This document shows, piece after piece, positions 5,691 to 8,418 of a DNA stretch of 8,418 nt (positions are counted from its first letter, which is position 1; every line of letters starts with the position of its first letter). This DNA comes from JAVBLK01 sp031553565 (lineage in GTDB: Bacteria > Bacillota > Clostridia > Christensenellales > DUVY01), in NCBI GenBank assembly GCA_031553565.1, contig JAVBLK010000015.1:1-8418 (forward strand), read 5' to 3'. Made by a program: the position numbers and the translations under genes. A model generated the notes under the pieces. It did not search any database. It saw only the letters and a list, made by a program, of their open reading frames with translations, and was not told where the DNA came from.

Positions 5691-6281
5691 CTATTTCCCG
5701 TCGCCCGGCTTTTTAGGGCGCGTTGATTTTTTGGCGGCAGGAGCGGGCGCGTTTGCGGCGGCGGTTTCCTGCGAGGCGGAGTTATTCTTTCTGCGCGCTG
5801 CGGGCTTTTCCGCGTCGCCGCTATCCTGGTCCGCAGATGGGGCGGCGGGCTGCCCGGCGTCCGGCGCCGGCTGCTTGCCGTATACTATGTTCCGCGCCCA
5901 GCCGCCTATAAGGGGGATGGTAAATTGTTTGCCGTTGTACGCCATAAAGGATGTGAAAACCATGACGGCAAACAGGAACAGATAGCACAGACCCATCAAC
6001 ACCTGGAAGATTATAACCAGCGCGAAAACGCCGGATGAGACAAATATCAATATAAAGATAAAAAAGAAAATAGCGACGACCGCAAATACTGCCCACAGCA
6101 GCAACGCCTGAAAAGCATTAAAGCGCACATATTGATTGTTTCGGTCGCGCTTGGCAAAGCCGAAGAAAAAGCCCAGGATGATCGCGGTAAAATAAACAAT
6201 GCAGGCTTTCAGCGCGGAAAGGTCGTCGATCTGAAATTCGGCAGTTTCCAAAACTTTCTTTTTTTGTTTTTCGTTTTCCAT
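5691..6281 (-). CDS. DUF4870-like small integral membrane protein with disordered tail
   Basis: The 196-residue product has a short charged N-terminus, a first membrane segment (about 23-42), a polar loop RDRNNQYVRFNAFQALLLW, then a long hydrophobic stretch (about 57-115) long enough for two or three more segments, and the motif FTIPLIGGWARNI (120-132). The VRFNAFQAL and IPLIGG motifs are those of the DUF4870/Tic20-like membrane family, in which this loop is commonly VRFHAxQAL. The last 60 residues are rich in Ala, Pro, Lys, Asp and Ser, low in complexity and likely disordered in the cytoplasm. The function of the family is not settled. The start follows GGGAGGAAA just upstream, and a clear promoter lies at 6317-6345. 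It stands as a single-gene unit facing the exonuclease gene. Confidence 0.8.
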   Translation of the reverse strand: MENEKQKKKVLETAEFQIDDLSALKACIVYFTAIILGFFFGFAKRDRNNQYVRFNAFQALLLWAVFAVVAIFFFIFILIFVSSGVFALVIIFQVLMGLCYLFLFAVMVFTSFMAYNGKQFTIPLIGGWARNIVYGKQPAPDAGQPAAPSADQDSGDAEKPAARRKNNSASQETAAANAPAPAAKKSTRPKKPGDGK

Positions 6282-6316
6282 ATTTTCCTCCCGTTATGCT
6301 TATATATTGTATTCGT

Positions 6317-6345
6317 ATTATACCATAAAATATGTGTTTTTACAA
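6317..6345 (-). promoter_or_regulatory. sigma-A promoter of the DUF4870-like gene
   Basis: Read on the minus strand: TTGTAA (complement of 6340-6345), a 17-base spacer and TATAAT (complement of 6317-6322), preceded by TGG. Transcription should start near 6310, giving a leader of about 30 bases that contains the ribosome binding site. Confidence 0.8.
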
Positions 6346-6518
6346 GTAGGAAAAAACACAGGTGCGGCCTCAAAGAAATCTGCCTTGTTGCCCTGCGGTG
6401 CTGAGCCTTATACGAAAGATCTTTATGTAAAGCTTTCCTTGCGTTAAAATCCGAAAGATATAGACTTTCACGTAGGCCGCGTATTTTTCCTAAAGCGGAT
6501 GCGCATACTAGCGTACTC
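6346..6518. other. non-coding stretch upstream of MITE copy 3
   Basis: No supported gene lies here. Two neighbouring inverted repeats of the same pentamer occur: GAAAG...CTTTC at about 6414-6438 and again at about 6452-6470. A weak plus-strand promoter guess (TTGTTG, 18 bases, TATACG; near 6384-6413) could serve the SIMPL gene through the MITE-like element, but I would not rely on it. Confidence 0.35.
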
Positions 6519-6522
6519 TTAA

Positions 6523-6679
6523 GGAACGCTGAAAGTATAAGAATAATTTACAGCGGCGTCTTTTTTGGCCTAAAACAACTTCTTTTTTCGTCAATAGCTC
6601 TGCAATTGCCTTCAAAAACAAGCTGTTTTATGCCTGAAAAATACCCGGTCAAAATTTATCTCATTTATTCAGAGTTTAC
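6523..6679 (+). mobile_element. MITE-like element, copy 3 (157 bp)
   Basis: Left end GGAACGCTGA, apparently one base shorter than the GTAAACGCTGA form; right end TCAGAGTTTAC. TTAA flanks both sides (6519-6522 and 6680-6683). It groups with copy 1 by its central AGCTCTGC segment and the shared TCAAAATTTATCTC near the right end. The right end lies only 27 bases before the SIMPL start codon, so the ribosome binding site of that gene directly abuts the element. Confidence 0.8.
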
Positions 6680-6706
6680 TTAAAAAACAGGAGACGCGAC
6701 AGAGTA

Positions 6707-7423
6707 ATGAAAAAGAATCTTGTACGCTTTATTGCGCTTTTTGCCGCAGCTGTGATTTTAACGGGTGCAGCGGTTTTTCCTGAAGGCGCGGTTTCGGCTG
6801 CCGATCCGTCGGGCGTTATCAGCGTGAACGGGTACGGCCGGATCGCCTTAAAGCCCGACACAGCAATTTTGACAATAGGCGTCCGTTCGCGGGCGGAAAC
6901 GGCGGAAGCCGCTTATAACGAGAGCGCGCTTAAAATAAACGCGGTAATAGCCGCGATAGGGAAAGCGGGAGTCAGCGACGTGCGGACTGCGGAGCATTCG
7001 CTTTATCAGGAATATGAACGTATGGCGCATAAGCCGTCCGTTTTTACCGCGGTCACGATGCTCAGGGCCGCGCTGACAGACCTTGACCTTTTGCCGGAGG
7101 TCTATGCCGCGGCCGTTGCCGCAGGAGCAAACGCCGACAGCGGGCTGCAATTCTCAATAAAAGACAGGGCGGCGGCGGACGCGGCGGCGTTATCACTGGC
7201 CGCCGACGACGCGGGGAAGAAAGCGGCTGCGATAGCCAGAAGCCTGGGGCTGACATTGGGCGCGCCCGTTGAAGTAACAGAGAGCCTTACATTCGGCGGC
7301 GAGATATACCGCGCGCTTGCCGGGGCGGAGGGCGGTGCGGATATGAAGGCGGCTGTGCGCGAAAATATCAAGGCCGGCGAGATCGAAGTGGAGGCAAGGC
7401 TTTCGGTAAAATATCGATATTAG
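6707..7423 (+). CDS. secreted SIMPL-domain (DUF541, YggE/BP26-like) protein
   Basis: The 238-residue protein begins with an export signal (MKKNLVRFIA, then a hydrophobic core to about residue 24, likely cleavage after AVSA near 31). The mature chain opens with ISVNGYGRIALKPDTAILTIGV, the first strand pattern of the SIMPL/DUF541 family, then has the helix AAYNESALKINAVIAAIGKAGV, the V-R-T-AEHSLYQEYE strand, and a C-terminal second half ending in EIEVEARLSVKYRY. The length fits a single SIMPL domain. Family members are periplasmic or extracellular and some (BP26) form ring-like oligomers; their biochemical role is largely unknown. The gene is GC- and Ala-rich, unlike the AT-rich lipoprotein at the left of the window. 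The ribosome binding site AGGAGA (6689-6694) is 12 bases from ATG, slightly far. No clear promoter of its own is seen, because copy 3 of the MITE-like element occupies the upstream region. Confidence 0.85.
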   Translation: MKKNLVRFIALFAAAVILTGAAVFPEGAVSAADPSGVISVNGYGRIALKPDTAILTIGVRSRAETAEAAYNESALKINAVIAAIGKAGVSDVRTAEHSLYQEYERMAHKPSVFTAVTMLRAALTDLDLLPEVYAAAVAAGANADSGLQFSIKDRAAADAAALSLAADDAGKKAAAIARSLGLTLGAPVEVTESLTFGGEIYRALAGAEGGADMKAAVRENIKAGEIEVEARLSVKYRY

Positions 7424-7510
7424 CGTAAACTTTTAAATACCACATTGCCGGCGTATGGAGCAAAACGGCATAAACTGCCGCCGCAAGGTATCCGCTACGG
7501 TCTGCTTTAC
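7424..7510. other. short gap after the SIMPL gene, no clear terminator
   Basis: This stretch contains loose GC-rich inverted repeats (for example TTGCCGGC near 7445 against GCCGCAA near 7480) but no T-tract, so no confident terminator can be called. Together with MITE-like copy 4, the gap to the next gene is about 415 bases without coding potential. Confidence 0.4.
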
Positions 7511-7514
7511 TTAT

Positions 7515-7672
7515 GTAAACGCTAATAATTCGACATAATTTACAGCGGCGTCTTTTTCGCCTGAAAACGTCTTCTTTCATTCACAAATAGTTCTACTATT
7601 TGCTGCAAAAACAAGCCGTTTTCTGTCTTAAAAATACTTGCTCTAAATTAACCTCATTTATTCAGCGTTTAC
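7515..7672 (+). mobile_element. MITE-like element, copy 4 (158 bp)
   Basis: Ends GTAAACGCTAA and TCAGCGTTTAC, flanked by TTAT on both sides (7511-7514 and 7673-7676). The central hairpin CAAATAG 7584-7590, loop TTCTA, CTATTTG 7596-7602 is identical to that of copy 2. A smaller hairpin GGCG...CGCC lies near the left end in the CAGCGGCGTC segment that copies 2 to 4 share in part. The intact ends suggest this is one of the younger copies. Confidence 0.85.
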
Positions 7673-7718
7673 TTATTAATTTAAAACGTTACGTTAGTAT
7701 AAAAACATCAGAAAACAT

Positions 7719-7748
7719 TTGCTAAATGTAAAAAAACTGTGATATACT
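7719..7748 (+). promoter_or_regulatory. sigma-A promoter of the zinc-ribbon gene
   Basis: TTGCTA (7719-7724), an 18-base spacer and TATACT (7743-7748). Transcription from about 7755 would give a leader of about 85 bases that contains both arms of the Shine-Dalgarno hairpin. Confidence 0.7.
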
Positions 7749-7779
7749 AATACTAATCTATGGATTCATTAAGCCCTGT

Positions 7780-7831
7780 CTCCCTTTAAAGGACAAACAG
7801 ATTTAATCCGAAATCCAAATTTTAAAGGGAG
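7780..7831 (+). promoter_or_regulatory. predicted Shine-Dalgarno-sequestering leader hairpin
   Basis: CTCCCTTTAAA (7780-7790) is perfectly complementary to TTTAAAGGGAG (7821-7831), which contains most of the ribosome binding site AGGGAGG (7826-7832). A U-G pair can extend the stem outward. The 30-base loop can form its own hairpin (GATTT 7800-7804 with AAATC 7811-7815). The upstream arm is also partly self-complementary (CCTTTAAAGG, 7782-7791), giving a possible alternative, open state. This is the layout of an RNA thermometer or other translational switch. The complementarity is seen; the switching is inferred. Confidence 0.55.
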
Positions 7832-7839
7832 GTACCACT

Positions 7840-8022
7840 ATGCCAGACAAGACTCTGAAATGCAAAGATTGCGGCGCTGACTTCGTTTTTACCGAAGGCG
7901 AGCAGGCTTTCTACGCTGAAAAAGGGCTTCAGAATGAACCCCAAAGATGTCCGGTTTGCCGCAAGGCCAGGAAGCAAAACCGCTTCAACGGCGGCGGAAG
8001 ACGCGACGATTTCAACAGATAA
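7840..8022 (+). CDS. small zinc-ribbon protein (zf-trcl type, PF13451-like)
   Basis: The 60-residue protein has two cysteine pairs, C8-x2-C11 and C37-x2-C40, in the pattern CKDCGADFVFTEGEQAFYAE followed by KGLQNEPQRCPVCRKARK, which matches the 'probable zinc-ribbon' family found widely in Bacillota. One zinc ion should be held by the four cysteines. The tail after residue 41 is basic with a GGGRRDD stretch, suggesting nucleic-acid binding. The biochemical function of the family is not established. The start at 7840 follows a strong ribosome binding site (AGGGAGG, 7 bases away) that is predicted to be masked by a leader hairpin. It has its own promoter and terminator, so it is a single-gene unit. 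Confidence 0.85.
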   Translation: MPDKTLKCKDCGADFVFTEGEQAFYAEKGLQNEPQRCPVCRKARKQNRFNGGGRRDDFNR

Positions 8023-8044
8023 TTATTGAAAGATAATTCAAAAC

Positions 8045-8079
8045 AAAAAAAGACGGATCGCAAGATCCGCCTTTTTTTT
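8045..8079 (+). terminator. rho-independent terminator of the zinc-ribbon gene
   Basis: Stem CGGATC / GATCCG closed by the stable GNRA tetraloop GCAA (8060-8063), extended past one A-C mismatch by an AAG/CTT continuation, then eight T (8072-8079). It begins about 23 bases after the stop codon. Confidence 0.9.
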
Positions 8080-8090
8080 GTGTTTCCTCT

Positions 8091-8193
8091 ATGATCAGGG
8101 GAGTTTAAATAATAGCGAATTCTGGCATAAAAAAGTACTCGCAACAAATTTGGAGAGGGCATTCCGGCTGGGCAAAAATGTCCCCCTGACCAT
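8091..8193. repeat. 12-bp imperfect inverted repeat pair bounding 103 bp
   Basis: ATGATCAGGGGA (8091-8102) and CCCCCTGACCAT (8182-8193) are complementary at 10 of 12 positions. The enclosed DNA has no supported ORF. It may be another very small element or the worn ends of a lost insertion sequence. No convincing target duplication is visible. Confidence 0.35.
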
Positions 8194-8206
8194 TTTTAAA
8201 AACTTG

Positions 8207-8235
8207 TTGAAGGTATGCACATTTTGATGTATAAT
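8207..8235 (+). promoter_or_regulatory. sigma-A promoter ahead of the partial zinc-ribbon ORF
   Basis: TTGAAG (8207-8212), a 17-base spacer and TATAAT (8230-8235). The leader of about 90 bases contains an 8-bp inverted repeat, TATATGTC (8265-8272) with GACATATA (8298-8305). Confidence 0.65.
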
Positions 8236-8330
8236 TAGATTGTAGTTTCAGATTATAACTTTCATATATGTCAGGTAGAGGAGTGGACAAATTATTGGAC
8301 ATATAAACTAATATATGATAAACTGTAGGT

Positions 8331-8418
8331 ATGGAAAAAGAAAGAATAATGAAATGTCCGAAGTGCGGCGGGTTAGTAGTGAACAGCGGTAAAACAGAAT
8401 ACGGTTCTCAAAGGAAAC
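8331..8418 (+). CDS. N-terminus of a zinc-ribbon protein, possibly IS1/IS1595-like transposase (partial)
   Basis: An open frame runs from ATG 8331 to the window end (29 codons): MEKERIMKCPKCGG, then a segment ending NSGKTEYGSQRK. The CPKCG pair followed by a GKTxxGxQR segment is the pattern at the start of IS1 InsA and related transposase-associated zinc ribbons, in which a second cysteine pair comes next. That second pair lies beyond the window, so the family cannot be confirmed. An alternative start is ATG 8349. The ribosome binding site is weak (TAGG before 8331). It could equally be a generic short zinc-ribbon regulator. Confidence 0.45.
   Translation, partial: MEKERIMKCPKCGGLVVNSGKTEYGSQRK

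Noticed and set aside
7424..7510. Terminator for the SIMPL gene
   Set aside because: The GC-rich inverted repeats are imperfect and no T-tract follows them.
1893..7672. The four repeats as integron attC sites separating gene cassettes
   Set aside because: The ends do not give the RYYYAAC/GTTRRRY core pattern, the genes between them lie on both strands with their own promoters, and the 4-bp flanking duplications fit transposition.
1893..7672. CRISPR array
   Set aside because: The repeats are about 158 bp and lie hundreds to thousands of bases apart; there are no short regular repeats or spacers and no cas genes.
8268..8306. 12-codon ORF (MSGRGVDKLLDI) in the leader of the last gene
   Set aside because: No ribosome binding site; it coincides with an inverted repeat and is too short to support.
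1..8418. tRNA, rRNA, known riboswitch, toxin-antitoxin or phage-defence genes
   Set aside because: I looked on both strands for cloverleaf-like segments, ribosomal motifs and characteristic protein motifs and saw none that could be supported.

Overview
The window looks like a chromosomal segment of a Gram-positive, low-to-mid GC bacterium, most likely Bacillota (Clostridia-like). The reasons are strong AGGAGG-type ribosome binding sites, near-consensus sigma-A promoters, compact rho-independent terminators, lipobox lipoproteins, a TTG start, and accessory genes typical of gut clostridia (collagen-like lipoprotein, zinc-ribbon 'zf-trcl' protein, SIMPL protein). The genus cannot be fixed from the sequence alone.

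Layout. Positions 1-186 hold the 3' end of a probable gene cut by the window edge, then a terminator. From 362 a consensus promoter drives an AT-rich unit: a 23-codon leader ORF (502-573), a small lipoprotein (566-1051) and an FG-GAP/VCBS-like repeat protein (1100-1825), ending at a strong hairpin (1842-1872). Facing it on the minus strand is a 580-residue lipoprotein with collagen-like Gly-X-Y blocks and a GLUG/beta-helix-like ectodomain (2087-3829). Next, on the plus strand, is a DnaQ-type (DEDDh) 3'-5' exonuclease with a BRCT-like C-terminus (4331-5434), ended by a terminator at 5511-5543. A minus-strand DUF4870-like membrane protein (5691-6281) has a clear promoter. A secreted SIMPL-domain protein (6707-7423) and a 60-residue zinc-ribbon protein (7840-8022) follow on the plus strand. 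The window ends inside a zinc-ribbon ORF that resembles the N-terminus of an IS1/IS1595-like transposase.

The most striking feature belongs to no gene. Four copies of a 157-159 bp element lie at 1893-2051, 4110-4268, 6523-6679 and 7515-7672. All are in one orientation and in intergenic DNA. They have terminal inverted repeats (best form GTAAACGCTGATTAA) and flanking 4-bp direct repeats (TTAG, TAAA, TTAA, TTAT). They look like a non-autonomous MITE-like family with two sequence subgroups. Several sit where they should affect expression: at the predicted transcription start of the exonuclease gene, against the ribosome binding site of the SIMPL gene, and between the collagen-like gene and its likely terminator.

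A second regulatory feature is upstream of the zinc-ribbon gene. An 11-nt segment of the 5' UTR is perfectly complementary to the Shine-Dalgarno region, which predicts translational gating. I see no defence system, CRISPR array, RNA gene or metabolic pathway. The genes are mostly independent single-gene units, and no common pathway can be inferred.
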